DNA of 64,000 bases from the NCBI RefSeq assembly GCF_001612945.1, contig NZ_BDBK01000017.1:62001-126000 (forward strand), read 5' to 3'. The position numbers were made by a program, and so were the translations under genes. Source of the DNA: Nocardia inohanensis NBRC 100128. GTDB taxonomy: Bacteria; Actinomycetota; Actinomycetes; Mycobacteriales; Mycobacteriaceae. A model generated the notes under the pieces. It worked only from the letters and a program-made list of their open reading frames with translations, was not told the DNA's origin and searched no databases. How positions within the stretch are numbered: the stretch's first letter is position 1; every line of letters begins with the position of its first letter. Shown here one piece after another: positions 11,311-19,599 of the stretch.

Positions 11311-11814
11311 ATGGAACAAGAACGCGCCCCCAAGCCGCTCCCCCTGGGTGACCGCCTCGCCGAGGGCCCGTTCCCACCCCATCACTCCGGCTGCTTCGGT
11401 TGCGGCCCCGCCAACCCCGCCTCTCCCCGCATCACCTTCGAACGCCGAGGCGACCTGGTAGTAGGCACCTTCACCATGGACGACCGCCACCAGGGCGCCC
11501 CCGGCGTAGCCCACGGCGGCATAGTCGCAGCCGCCCTCGACGAAGCCTCCGGCTCCCTCCTGATGCCCCTCCAAATCCCCGCCGTAACCGTCAAACTAGA
11601 CGTAACCTTCACCGCCCCCGCCCGCCTCCACCGAGAACTGACCCTCACTTCCCGCCTAACCGCCCGAGAAGGCCGCAAGCTCTACATAGACACCGCCCTA
11701 ACCGACGCCGACACCCCGATAGCCACCTCCCGGGCCATCTTCGTAGAGGTGGGCCCCGAACACTTCCACCAGTTCGGCGCCACCCCCGGCGAACTATCCA
11801 GCGTCGGCGCCTAA
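11311..11814 (+). CDS. PaaI-like hotdog-fold thioesterase
   Basis: The protein has 167 residues. A CFGCG motif near residue 30 precedes the 4HBT hotdog core, which has the HGGIVAAALDEASG helix (about residue 70) where the Asp/Glu catalytic residue of PaaI-type enzymes normally sits, followed by VKLDVTFTAPA and a C-terminal strand. Such enzymes cleave acyl-CoA thioesters in the cytoplasm. The substrate is unknown. The gene stands alone, 84 bases past the start region of the minus-strand lipoprotein gene upstream. Confidence 0.87.
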   Translation: MEQERAPKPLPLGDRLAEGPFPPHHSGCFGCGPANPASPRITFERRGDLVVGTFTMDDRHQGAPGVAHGGIVAAALDEASGSLLMPLQIPAVTVKLDVTFTAPARLHRELTLTSRLTAREGRKLYIDTALTDADTPIATSRAIFVEVGPEHFHQFGATPGELSSVGA

Positions 11815-11840
11815 CCCCGCCCAAGGTTGCGTGGGCGGTT

Positions 11841-11895
11841 GAGTGGCACACCAGTGTGGGTGAATCGGGCAAATCCCCGCACTGGTGTGCCACTC
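11841..11895. repeat. 16-bp perfect inverted repeat with 23-base loop
   Basis: GAGTGGCACACCAGTG (11841-11856) pairs exactly with 11880-11895. The loop holds its own short CGGG/CCCG complement. It lies between the stops of the convergent thioesterase and glpF genes, so a shared terminator is the simplest reading, although the loop is longer than in the other hairpins of the window. Confidence 0.6.
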
Positions 11896-11901
11896 GATCG
11901 G

Positions 11902-12729
11902 TTAGAGGAAGAGTTGGGCGGCTAGGCCGGCTAGGGCGCCGCCCAGGAGGGGGCCCAGGACTGGGACCCAGGCATAGCCCCAGTCGGCGGTTTTGCGCGC
12001 CGGAGTCGCGTGCGCGGGGAGTTGTTCGGGGATGCGCTGGGCGGAGCCGCCGGCGCTGATGTCGGCGGGGACGCGGTCGGGGAGGACGTTCGCGGCGCGG
12101 CCGGTCGGGAGGAGGGCGTAGGCGATGCGGGGGGCCAGGTCTCGGGCCGGGTTGATGGCGTAGCCGGTGGGGCCGCCCAGGGAGGCGCCGATGCCTACGA
12201 CCAGGAGGGCGGCGGCCAGGGGGCCGAGGCCGCTGGGGGTGTGACCGAAGGCGAGGATTACGTAGACGAGGGCGAAGGTGGCGATTACTTCGGTGAGGAA
12301 GTTCCAGCGGTAGGAGCGGATGGCGGGCCCGGTGGAGAAGACGGCCAGCTTCTTGGATTCGTCGGGTTCGGCGTCGAAGTGCTGCTTGTAGGCGAGGAAG
12401 GCCAGGCAGGCGCCGATGAAGGCGCCGGCCAGCTGGCCCGAGATGTAGGCGACCGTATTGGTGAAGTTGACGGCGACGCCGGGCGCGTATTCGTCGGCGC
12501 CGGCGAAGAGGTTGCCGATCGTCACGGCGGGGTTCAGGTGGCCGCCGGTTTTGTAGGCGACATAGACGCCGCCGAAGACGCCCAGGCCCCAACCGAAGGT
12601 GATCAGCAGCCAGCCGCCGTCCAGCCCTTTGGATTTGGTGAGCAATGCATTGGCTACCACGCCTGCGCCGAGCAGGATGAGCACTCCCGTGCCCAGTGCC
12701 TCGCTGAGGAAAATCGAGCTGAAGTCCAT
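11902..12729 (-). CDS. glpF: aquaglyceroporin, glycerol uptake facilitator
   Basis: The protein has 275 residues and the six-helix MIP fold with two half-helix pore loops. The first loop has NPAVTIGN near residue 67, the second NPARDLAPR near residue 190. Asp directly after NPAR is typical of glycerol-conducting members rather than water-only aquaporins. An insertion between helices 3 and 4 (EPDESKKLAVF) is as in other Gram-positive GlpF. It moves glycerol across the cell membrane for GlpK to trap. It lies downstream of glpD on the same strand but behind a strong hairpin and a 208-base gap, so it probably has its own promoter. Confidence 0.93.
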   Translation of the reverse strand: MDFSSIFLSEALGTGVLILLGAGVVANALLTKSKGLDGGWLLITFGWGLGVFGGVYVAYKTGGHLNPAVTIGNLFAGADEYAPGVAVNFTNTVAYISGQLAGAFIGACLAFLAYKQHFDAEPDESKKLAVFSTGPAIRSYRWNFLTEVIATFALVYVILAFGHTPSGLGPLAAALLVVGIGASLGGPTGYAINPARDLAPRIAYALLPTGRAANVLPDRVPADISAGGSAQRIPEQLPAHATPARKTADWGYAWVPVLGPLLGGALAGLAAQLFL

Positions 12730-12874
12730 AATTGCGCCTCCCGATCGGCGGTCGCTGCGATGCCGAATCAGACTCTACGGTCTTTCGTCTGGCAAATCTC
12801 TAGGAACACGCTAGGGCCTCGGGGGCCTGGAGACAAACTCCGATATAGCGCCGGAAAGCGCCGCAACGACCACT

Positions 12875-12908
12875 AGCGCTGTGCCGGAAATCCTTCCGGC
12901 ACAGCGCT
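12875..12908 (-). terminator. perfect 15-bp hairpin downstream of glpD
   Basis: AGCGCTGTGCCGGAA (12875-12889), loop ATCC, and the exact complement (12894-12908). It lies 29 bases past the glpD stop and separates glpD from the glpF promoter region. No U tract is present. Confidence 0.7.
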
Positions 12909-12937
12909 TTCGGTCTATCCGTGGAGAGGTGCTGAGA

Positions 12938-14614
12938 TCAGCTCACCGCGACCAGGCGTGCCGCGTTGGCCGCCTCGTCGTCGTTCGCCTCGTTGGCCGC
13001 GAGCTCGGCGTGCACACGGTCGTAGTAGCGGTTGATCTCGGCATTCGTGCGGTCGTCGTCCCAGCCCAGATGGGGCGCGATCAGGCGGGCGATCTCGGGG
13101 GCCGCCTTCAGGCCGCGGTCCGGAACCTCGATGGAGATGCGGGTGCGGCGGGTCAGCAGGTCGTCCAGGTGCAGCGCGCCCTCATGGGTGACGGCGTAGA
13201 CGGCCTCGGCGGCGATGTACTCCTCGGCGCCCGGAATCGGCTGTGCCAGTTCGGGAACCGCGGCGATGAGATCGAAGATCTCGTTGGCCAGCGAACCGTA
13301 ACGACCCAGCAGGTGCTCGACCACCGCGACCGGAACCTCGGCCCGCTCGGCGACACCGGCGATATCGTCCAGCATGTCCTGGTAGCCGACCGCGCCCAGG
13401 ATCGGCAGGTTCGCGGTGACCGACGGGGCGACATCGCTGCCGAGACGTTCGGCGGCGGCATCGATCACGTCCGAGGCCATCACCCGGTAGGTGGTGTACT
13501 TGCCGCCCGCGATGACGAACAGCCCGGGAGCCGGTTCGGCGACCGCGTGCTCACGCGACAGCTTCGAGGTCTCCTTGGACGCGCCGGTCATCAGCGGACG
13601 CAGACCCGCGTAGGTGCCGACGATATCGGCGCGCGTAAGCGGTTCGCGCAGTAGCGAATTGACGTGATCGAGGATGTACTGCACATCGGCCGCGCTGGCG
13701 GTCGGGTGGTTCTTGTCCAGCGTCCAGTCGGTGTCGGTGGTGCCGATGATCCAGTGCTCGGCCCACGGGATCACGAACAGCACCGACTTCTCGGTCTTCA
13801 TGGCCAGGCCGGTGTCCATGTTCAGCCGATCGCGCGGCACCATGATGTGCACGCCCTTGGACATGCGCACGTGGAACGGGAAGTCCACGCCGGTCATCCG
13901 GATCATGTCGTCGGTCCAGACGCCGGTCGCCGAGATCACGGTCTTGGCCCGGATGCTGTGCTCCAGACCGGTTTCCAGATCCTTCACCTTCGCGCCGACG
14001 ACCCGCTCACCCTCGCGCAGCAGGCCGGTGACCTTGGTGCGGGTCAGCACGGTCGCGCCGTGCTGGGCGGCGGTGCGGGCGACCATCATGGTGTGGCGGG
14101 CGTCGTCGACCTGCGCGTCGTAGTAGCGGATCGCGCCGGTCATGGCGTCTTCCTTCAGCGCGGGCGCCAAATCCAGTGCGCTGGAACGGCTCAGGTGCCG
14201 GTGCATCGGCACCGAACGCGCGCCGCCCATGGTGTCGTAGAGGGCGATGCCCGCGCCGATGTAGAAGCGCTCGTAATGCTTTTGCAGCGGGAACAGGAAC
14301 GACACCGGGTGCACCAGGTGCGGGGCCAGCTTGTTGAGCAGCAGGCCGCGTTCCTTCAAAGCCTCACGCACCAGCGCGAAGTCGTACTGCTCCAGGTAGC
14401 GCAGGCCACCGTGAATCAGCTTCGAGGACCGGCTCGAGGTGCCGGCGGCGAAGTCGCGGGCCTCGACGAGGGTGACGGACAGGCCACGCGAGGCGGCGTC
14501 CAGCGCGGCGCCGGCGCCCGTCACACCTCCGCCGATGACGAGGACGTCGATCTCGGTGTCACCCAGCGAATCGATCGCGCGGGCGCGGTAGGCGGGATCC
14601 AGATGTGCGGACAC
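12938..14614 (-). CDS. glpD: glycerol-3-phosphate dehydrogenase, FAD-dependent
   Basis: The protein has 558 residues, the usual GlpD length. The FAD dinucleotide motif VIGGGVTGAG is near residue 27, followed by ARDFAAGTSSRSSKLIHGGLRYL, the GlpD substrate-domain signature. The middle part has WTDDMIRMTG and PWAEHWIIGTTDTDW, and the helical C-terminal cap spans about 400-540. The enzyme oxidises sn-glycerol 3-phosphate to dihydroxyacetone phosphate and passes electrons to the menaquinone pool at the inner face of the membrane. It follows glpK by 43 bases and is likely cotranscribed with it. Confidence 0.96.
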   Translation of the reverse strand: MSAHLDPAYRARAIDSLGDTEIDVLVIGGGVTGAGAALDAASRGLSVTLVEARDFAAGTSSRSSKLIHGGLRYLEQYDFALVREALKERGLLLNKLAPHLVHPVSFLFPLQKHYERFYIGAGIALYDTMGGARSVPMHRHLSRSSALDLAPALKEDAMTGAIRYYDAQVDDARHTMMVARTAAQHGATVLTRTKVTGLLREGERVVGAKVKDLETGLEHSIRAKTVISATGVWTDDMIRMTGVDFPFHVRMSKGVHIMVPRDRLNMDTGLAMKTEKSVLFVIPWAEHWIIGTTDTDWTLDKNHPTASAADVQYILDHVNSLLREPLTRADIVGTYAGLRPLMTGASKETSKLSREHAVAEPAPGLFVIAGGKYTTYRVMASDVIDAAAERLGSDVAPSVTANLPILGAVGYQDMLDDIAGVAERAEVPVAVVEHLLGRYGSLANEIFDLIAAVPELAQPIPGAEEYIAAEAVYAVTHEGALHLDDLLTRRTRISIEVPDRGLKAAPEIARLIAPHLGWDDDRTNAEINRYYDRVHAELAANEANDDEAANAARLVAVS

Positions 14615-14657
14615 GACATGCTCCTTAGTTGTCGTCGGTGCGGTAAGTCATTGCGGG

Positions 14658-16190
14658 TCAGTCCATCTCGTCGTCGTCGAGATCGACCCAGTCGAGCGTG
14701 CGCGACACGGCCTTGAGCCAGCGCGCGTAACCGCGCTGCCGCTGCTCCTCGCTCCAGGTGGGCTGCCAGTTCTTGTCCTCGTGCCAGTTGGCGACGAGTT
14801 CGTCGGTGTTCTTCCAGAACCCGACCGCCAGCCCGGCCGCGTAGGCCGCGCCGAGGGCGGTGGTCTCGGAGACGACCGGCCGCGAGACCGGGACACCGAG
14901 GAAGTCGGCCTGGATCTGCATGGCCAGTTCGTTGGTGGTGACGCCGCCGTCCACCCGCAGGGTATCGAGCTTCACCCCGGAATCCTGCTGCATGGCCTCG
15001 ACCACGTCGCGAGTCTGGTAGCAGATGGATTCCAATGTGGCCCGGGCCAGATGGGCATTGTTCGAGAAGCGCGACAGGCCGACGATCACGCCGCGCGCGT
15101 CCGCCCGCCAGTACGGGGCGAACAGGCCGGAGAAGGCGGGTACGAAGTACACGCCGCCGGTGTTCGGCACCTGGCGCGCCAGGTTCTCGATATACGCTGC
15201 GCCGGAGATGATTCCGAGCTGATCACGCAGCCACTGCACGGCCGAACCGGTGACGGCGATGGACCCTTCCAGTGCGTAAACCGGCTTCTCGTCGCCGAAT
15301 TGGTAGGCGACGGTGGTGAGCAAGCCGTGCTTGGAGTGCACAATCTCTGTACCGGTATTGAGCATCAGGAAATTCCCTGTGCCGTAAGTGTTCTTGGCCT
15401 CACCGGGGCGGAAGCACACCTGCCCGACCGTCGCGGCCTGCTGATCGCCCAGTACACCGGCGATTTTCACCGCACCCTTGAACGGGCCGTCCGGATTGGT
15501 GGTGCCGAAGGTCTCGGGGTTCGCGGACGGCGCGATCCGCGGCAGCATCGCTCGCGGCACCCCGAACACGGCGAGCAATTCGTCGTCCCAGTCCAGGGTT
15601 TCGAGATCCATCAGCATGGTGCGCGAGGCATTGGTGGGATCGGTGACGTGCACGCCGCCGTGCATGCCGCCGGTGAGATTCCAGATGATCCAGGTATCGG
15701 GGGTGCCGAAGAGGGCATCACCCTGTTCGGCGGCTTCCCGCACGCCCGGGACATTGTCGAGGATCCACTTGAGCTTGCCGCCGGAGAAGTACGGGGCGGG
15801 CGGCAGACCGGCGCGCTCGCGGATCAGCTCGGTGTGCCCGGCCTTGTCGATCTCGGAGATGATGCGATCGGTCCGGGTGTCCTGCCAGACGATGGCGTTG
15901 TAAAAGGGTCGGCCGGTCTTGCGGTTCCACACGATGGTGGTCTCCCGCTGATTGGTGACGCCGACCGCGGCCAGGTCCCGGTAGGTGAGGTTCGCCCCCG
16001 CGAGCGCGCTCTTGATGACGGTGCGGGTGCGCTCCCAGATCTCGTCGGGATTGTGCTCCACCCAGCCGGCCTGCGGCAGGATCTGCTCATGCTCGAGCTG
16101 GTGGCGGGCAACCACATTGCCACCGTGATCGAAAACCATGAAACGGGTGCTGGTGGTGCCCTGATCAATGGCTCCGACGTACTGCGTCAT
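14658..16190 (-). CDS. glpK: glycerol kinase
   Basis: The protein has 510 residues. It carries the FGGY-family pattern: DQGTTSTR near residue 9, GVTNQRETT and VWQDTRT for glycerol binding, GDQQAAT with the catalytic Asp near 250, the GTGNF phosphate loop near 270, and the RVDGGVTTNELAMQ adenosine motif near 415. It phosphorylates glycerol with ATP in the cytoplasm, feeding GlpD. It is the first gene of a glpK-glpD unit, divergent from the IclR regulator with 124 bases between starts. A 21-bp inverted repeat in that gap is a likely control site. Confidence 0.96.
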   Translation of the reverse strand: MTQYVGAIDQGTTSTRFMVFDHGGNVVARHQLEHEQILPQAGWVEHNPDEIWERTRTVIKSALAGANLTYRDLAAVGVTNQRETTIVWNRKTGRPFYNAIVWQDTRTDRIISEIDKAGHTELIRERAGLPPAPYFSGGKLKWILDNVPGVREAAEQGDALFGTPDTWIIWNLTGGMHGGVHVTDPTNASRTMLMDLETLDWDDELLAVFGVPRAMLPRIAPSANPETFGTTNPDGPFKGAVKIAGVLGDQQAATVGQVCFRPGEAKNTYGTGNFLMLNTGTEIVHSKHGLLTTVAYQFGDEKPVYALEGSIAVTGSAVQWLRDQLGIISGAAYIENLARQVPNTGGVYFVPAFSGLFAPYWRADARGVIVGLSRFSNNAHLARATLESICYQTRDVVEAMQQDSGVKLDTLRVDGGVTTNELAMQIQADFLGVPVSRPVVSETTALGAAYAAGLAVGFWKNTDELVANWHEDKNWQPTWSEEQRQRGYARWLKAVSRTLDWVDLDDDEMD

Positions 16191-16273
16191 CGTGGTCCTT
16201 CCCGGAAACTCGTCATTGAGTCACTACGCCCGACGTCCACGTTAGGAAGTGATCGTGATGTCGCACAGGGTTG

Positions 16274-16294
16274 CCGTTCGACAATGCCGAACGG
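16274..16294. promoter_or_regulatory. candidate IclR operator between glpK and the iclR-type gene
   Basis: CCGTTCG (16274-16280) and CGAACGG (16288-16294) are exact inverted repeats around a 7-base spacer. The site lies 20 bases before the regulator start and 84 before the divergent glpK start. IclR-family proteins commonly bind palindromes of this size beside their own gene, so the same site could control both directions. Confidence 0.55.
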
Positions 16295-16314
16295 TTTGCT
16301 GATAGGTTTCCGAT

Positions 16315-17079
16315 ATGCCCGGACCGATCCAATCGATCGAACGCGCGGCCGCCGTCCTGCGGCTGCTCGCGCGCGGATCCGGGCGCATGCCGGTGGGTGA
16401 GATCGCGGCGGCGCTCGGCCTGGCGAAACCGACCGCGCACGGGATCTTGCGGACACTGCAAGGCGTCGGGTTCGTGGATCAGGATCCGATCAGCGGCAAG
16501 TATCAGCTGGGGGCGGCGCTTCAGGAATTGGGTGCGGGCGTACTGGATGCCAATGAGTTGCGGTCGCGTGCCATCAACCGGGCGGACGCGCTCGCGGCGC
16601 GCAGCGGGGAGTCGGTTCGGATCGCCGCGCTGATGAACGGCTCGGTCTCGGTCGTGCACCACGTGTTCCGGCCGGACAACAGCGAGCAGGCCCTGGAAGT
16701 CGGTGAGGTACTGCCGCCGCACGCCACCGCGCTCGGGAAAGTGCTGCTGGCCTACGACTCTCAGCTGGCCGCCGCGGTACGGGAAGCCGAGCTGCCCGCG
16801 CTCACCCATCGGACGATTACCGATCGGGCCGTGCTCGGGCGGGCGCTGACCGAGGTCCGGCGCACCGGGTGGGCCGGGGAGATCGGTGAGTACCGGTCCC
16901 GGGAAGCGGGTATCGCCGCGCCGATTCGCGGACGGGGCGGGCTGGTGGTGGGGGCCATCGGTATCACCGGGCCGATCGATCATCTCTGTGACGGGCAATT
17001 GCGCTTCCGGTCGCCACTGGTTGTTCAGGTACGCGATGCCGCATCGGCCGTCTCCCGTGATCTCGGTGGCGCACAATGA
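16315..17079 (+). CDS. IclR family transcriptional regulator
   Basis: The protein has 254 residues. The N-terminal winged helix (SIERAAAVLRLLARG, then the recognition segment LGLAKPTAHGILRTL) covers about residues 1-65. The C-terminal effector domain is GAF-like, with ALGKVLLAYD, the REAGIAAPIRGRGG block and GAIGITGP, typical of IclR. It most likely senses glycerol or a glycerol metabolite, because it sits between two glycerol kinase genes: divergent from glpK and 28 bases upstream of the second kinase. Regulators of this position in actinomycetes (GylR type) control glycerol use; that role is inferred here. Confidence 0.92.
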   Translation: MPGPIQSIERAAAVLRLLARGSGRMPVGEIAAALGLAKPTAHGILRTLQGVGFVDQDPISGKYQLGAALQELGAGVLDANELRSRAINRADALAARSGESVRIAALMNGSVSVVHHVFRPDNSEQALEVGEVLPPHATALGKVLLAYDSQLAAAVREAELPALTHRTITDRAVLGRALTEVRRTGWAGEIGEYRSREAGIAAPIRGRGGLVVGAIGITGPIDHLCDGQLRFRSPLVVQVRDAASAVSRDLGGAQ

Positions 17080-17107
17080 CTTTCGCCGAAGACAGGAGTG
17101 CGCGCCG

Positions 17108-18622
17108 ATGACGCAACGGTATGTGCTGGCCATCGACCAGGGCACCACCTCCACCCGGTGCATCCTGTTCGATCAGCGCGCGCGGCTGGCCGGGGTGGCG
17201 CAGCGCGAACAGCGGCAGTACTACCCGCGCCCCGGGTGGGTGGAGCAGGACGCGCTGGAGATCTGGCGGAACGTGGAGCGCATCGTGCCTGCGGCGCTGC
17301 GGGATTCGGGGATCACGGTCGATCAGGTGGCGGCGGTGGGGATCGCCAATCAGCGCGAGACGACCGTGGTGTGGGATCGCAATACCGGGACGCCGATCGG
17401 GCGGGCCATCATCTGGCAGGACGTGCGCACCGAGGAGCTGGTCAACGAATTCCGGGAAAGGCCGGGGGCGGAACGGATTCGGGAACTGTGCGGGTTGCCG
17501 TTGGCGACCTACTTCGCCGCGCCCCGGCTGCGCTGGCTGCTGGATTCCGTGCCCGGGCTGAGCGGGCGGGCCGAACGGGGCGAAGTGCTGTTCGGGACCA
17601 TGGAGACCTGGCTGATCTGGAACCTCACCGGCGGGGCCGACCACGGGGTGCACGTCACCGATGTCACCAATGCCGGGCGCACGCTGCTGATGAATCTCGA
17701 AACCCTGGACTGGGACGATGAATTGCTGCGGTTCTTCGATATTCCGAAGGCGATGCTGCCGCGTATCGAACCCTCCACCGGTGATTTCGGGATCGCGCGC
17801 AAGGTGGTGCCCGGGGTGCGGATCGCGGCGGCGCTCGGCGATCAGCACGCGGCGCTGTTCGGGCAGACCTGTTTCGCGCCCGGCGAGACCGAATGCACCT
17901 ACGGCACAGGCGGATTCCTGCTCATGAATACCGGGCGGGAGCTGGTGCGGTCCAAACACGGGCTGCTCACCACCATCGGATATCAGGTGGGGTCGGAGCC
18001 GGTGTACGCGCTGGAGGGGCCGATCGCGGTCACCGGGTCGCTGGTGCAGTGGCTGCGGGACAACATCGGGCTGATCGCGAGCGCCCCCGAGATCGAAACC
18101 CTTGCGGGCACAGTCGAAGACAACGGCGGCTGCTATCTGGTGCCCGCCTTCTCCGGTCTCTACGCCCCGCATTGGCGCAGTGACGCACGCGGCCTGCTGA
18201 TCGGGCTCACCTCGTATATCACCAAGGGGCACATCGCCCGAGCGGTATTGGAGGCCACCGCCTGGCAGACCCGCGACGTGGTCGAGGCCATGAACGCCGA
18301 CTCCGGACTGCACGCCGCGGCCCTGCGGGTAGCGGGCGGCATGACCTCCGACAACCTGCTCATGCAGATCGTCGCCGACGTTCTCGACATCCCGGTCATG
18401 CGGCCGATCGTCGCCGAAACCGTTTCCCTCGGTGCGGCTTACGCGGCCGGGCTGGCCGTCGGGTACTGGCCGGATCTGGAAGGGCTGCGCCATAACTGGC
18501 GCGTCGCCGCGCAATGGACCCCGCGCATGGATCCGACGCTGCGTGCCGAGGAGTACGACAATTGGCGCCGAGCCGTGGAGCTTACCTTCGGTTGGCTGCG
18601 GCCCAAGAAGCCCTTGACCTAA
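17108..18622 (+). CDS. glpK: second glycerol kinase (FGGY family), variant ATP motif
   Basis: The protein has 504 residues, close to full GlpK length. ATG 17108 is chosen since MTQRYVLAIDQGTTSTR aligns with the start of the other kinase. It keeps NQRETT, WQDVRT, the catalytic Asp in ALGDQHAA and GTGGF. The adenosine-site motif, RVDGG in the neighbouring kinase, reads RVAGG here, so a highly conserved Asp is Ala. The two kinases also differ in the residues after it (MTSDNLL against VTTNELA). It is probably cotranscribed with the IclR gene. It may be a glycerol kinase with altered kinetics or may act on a related polyol. Confidence 0.9.
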   Translation: MTQRYVLAIDQGTTSTRCILFDQRARLAGVAQREQRQYYPRPGWVEQDALEIWRNVERIVPAALRDSGITVDQVAAVGIANQRETTVVWDRNTGTPIGRAIIWQDVRTEELVNEFRERPGAERIRELCGLPLATYFAAPRLRWLLDSVPGLSGRAERGEVLFGTMETWLIWNLTGGADHGVHVTDVTNAGRTLLMNLETLDWDDELLRFFDIPKAMLPRIEPSTGDFGIARKVVPGVRIAAALGDQHAALFGQTCFAPGETECTYGTGGFLLMNTGRELVRSKHGLLTTIGYQVGSEPVYALEGPIAVTGSLVQWLRDNIGLIASAPEIETLAGTVEDNGGCYLVPAFSGLYAPHWRSDARGLLIGLTSYITKGHIARAVLEATAWQTRDVVEAMNADSGLHAAALRVAGGMTSDNLLMQIVADVLDIPVMRPIVAETVSLGAAYAAGLAVGYWPDLEGLRHNWRVAAQWTPRMDPTLRAEEYDNWRRAVELTFGWLRPKKPLT

Positions 18623-18632
18623 CGTGGCAGGT

Positions 18633-19466
18633 ATGCGGTTGCACGTGGGATGCGCGATGTGGACACACCCGGCATGGCAGCAGCAGCCGCTTCCCCCGGC
18701 CGAACGGCTCCGCACCTACTCCTCCTGGTGCAATGCCGTCGAGGGCAACACCACCTTCTACGCCATCCCGCAGCGCCGCACCGTCGAATCCTGGTCCCGC
18801 CAAACCGATCCCGACTTCCGCTTCGTGATGAAGCTGCCGCGCACCGTCACCCACGACCGCCGCCTCACCGGCATCGACAACGACATGAACAGCTTTCTCG
18901 ATGCGATAGCCCCGCTCGGCCGCCGCCTGCACGCGCTCTGGATCCAGCTCCCCGCCTCCTTCACCGACCTGCGCGCCCTGTCGAACCTGCTGGAGGGTTT
19001 GCCCTCCCACTACCGCGCCGCCGTGGAAGTCCGCCACCCCGCCTTCTTCGAAAACCCTCGCGCCATAACCCAACTGGAATCCCTCCTGGAACGCACCGGC
19101 GCCGAATGGATCCCCTTCGACACCACCACCCTCTTCGCCACCCCACCGGTCAGCCCCGCCGAACAAGAAGCATGCGCGAAGAAACCCCGAGTGCCCCGCC
19201 GCATGAAAGCCCTCACCGAATACCCGATAGTCCGCTACCACGGCCGGGACGACCCCGCCGTCACCATCGCCGGCTGGCAGCCCTGGGTCCACACCGTCGC
19301 CGCCTGGCTACACGAGGGCCGCTCTCCCACGGTCTTCATCCACACCCCCGACAACGCCCGCTCCCGCGCCCTCTCCCGCCGCTTCCACGACGAAGTCCGG
19401 GCACTGGTCCCCGCCCTGGACCCCCTCCCCACCCCCATCCCCACCGACCCCATGACGCTGTTCTGA
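18633..19466 (+). CDS. DUF72 (YecE-like) protein
   Basis: The protein has 277 residues from ATG 18633, with a GGCAGG ribosome site; a GTG at 18624 is possible. It has the TIM-barrel-like DUF72 pattern: a MRLHVGCAMW start, the NAVEGNTTFYAIP block, FRFVMKLPRTVTHD, ALWIQLPASF, AAVEVRHPAFF and a closing VFIHTPDNARS strand where other members have a His/Asn/Asp site. The family's function is not established. It begins ten bases after the kinase stop, so it may be read through from the glycerol unit, though nothing else links it to glycerol. Confidence 0.85.
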   Translation: MRLHVGCAMWTHPAWQQQPLPPAERLRTYSSWCNAVEGNTTFYAIPQRRTVESWSRQTDPDFRFVMKLPRTVTHDRRLTGIDNDMNSFLDAIAPLGRRLHALWIQLPASFTDLRALSNLLEGLPSHYRAAVEVRHPAFFENPRAITQLESLLERTGAEWIPFDTTTLFATPPVSPAEQEACAKKPRVPRRMKALTEYPIVRYHGRDDPAVTIAGWQPWVHTVAAWLHEGRSPTVFIHTPDNARSRALSRRFHDEVRALVPALDPLPTPIPTDPMTLF

Positions 19467-19531
19467 CCAGCGGCGACGGGTATTCGCCGCAGCCGCCATA
19501 TCAAACATATTTGTGACGCATTTCACATAAC

Positions 19532-19558
19532 TATTTGGAAACACCGGCGAACGGGTAA
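19532..19558 (+). promoter_or_regulatory. possible SigF/SigB-type promoter of the sigma factor gene
   Basis: TATTTG (19532-19537) and GGGTAA (19553-19558) are 15 bases apart, about 40 bases before the sigma gene start. SigF/SigB promoters have a GTTT-like -35 and GGGTAT-like -10 with similar spacing. The -10 differs by one base and the -35 is weaker, so this is only a candidate for autoregulation. Confidence 0.35.
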
Positions 19559-19599
19559 CCCGTCATGGTCCGAGTTCATTCGAATAGAGGAAATCGGAG

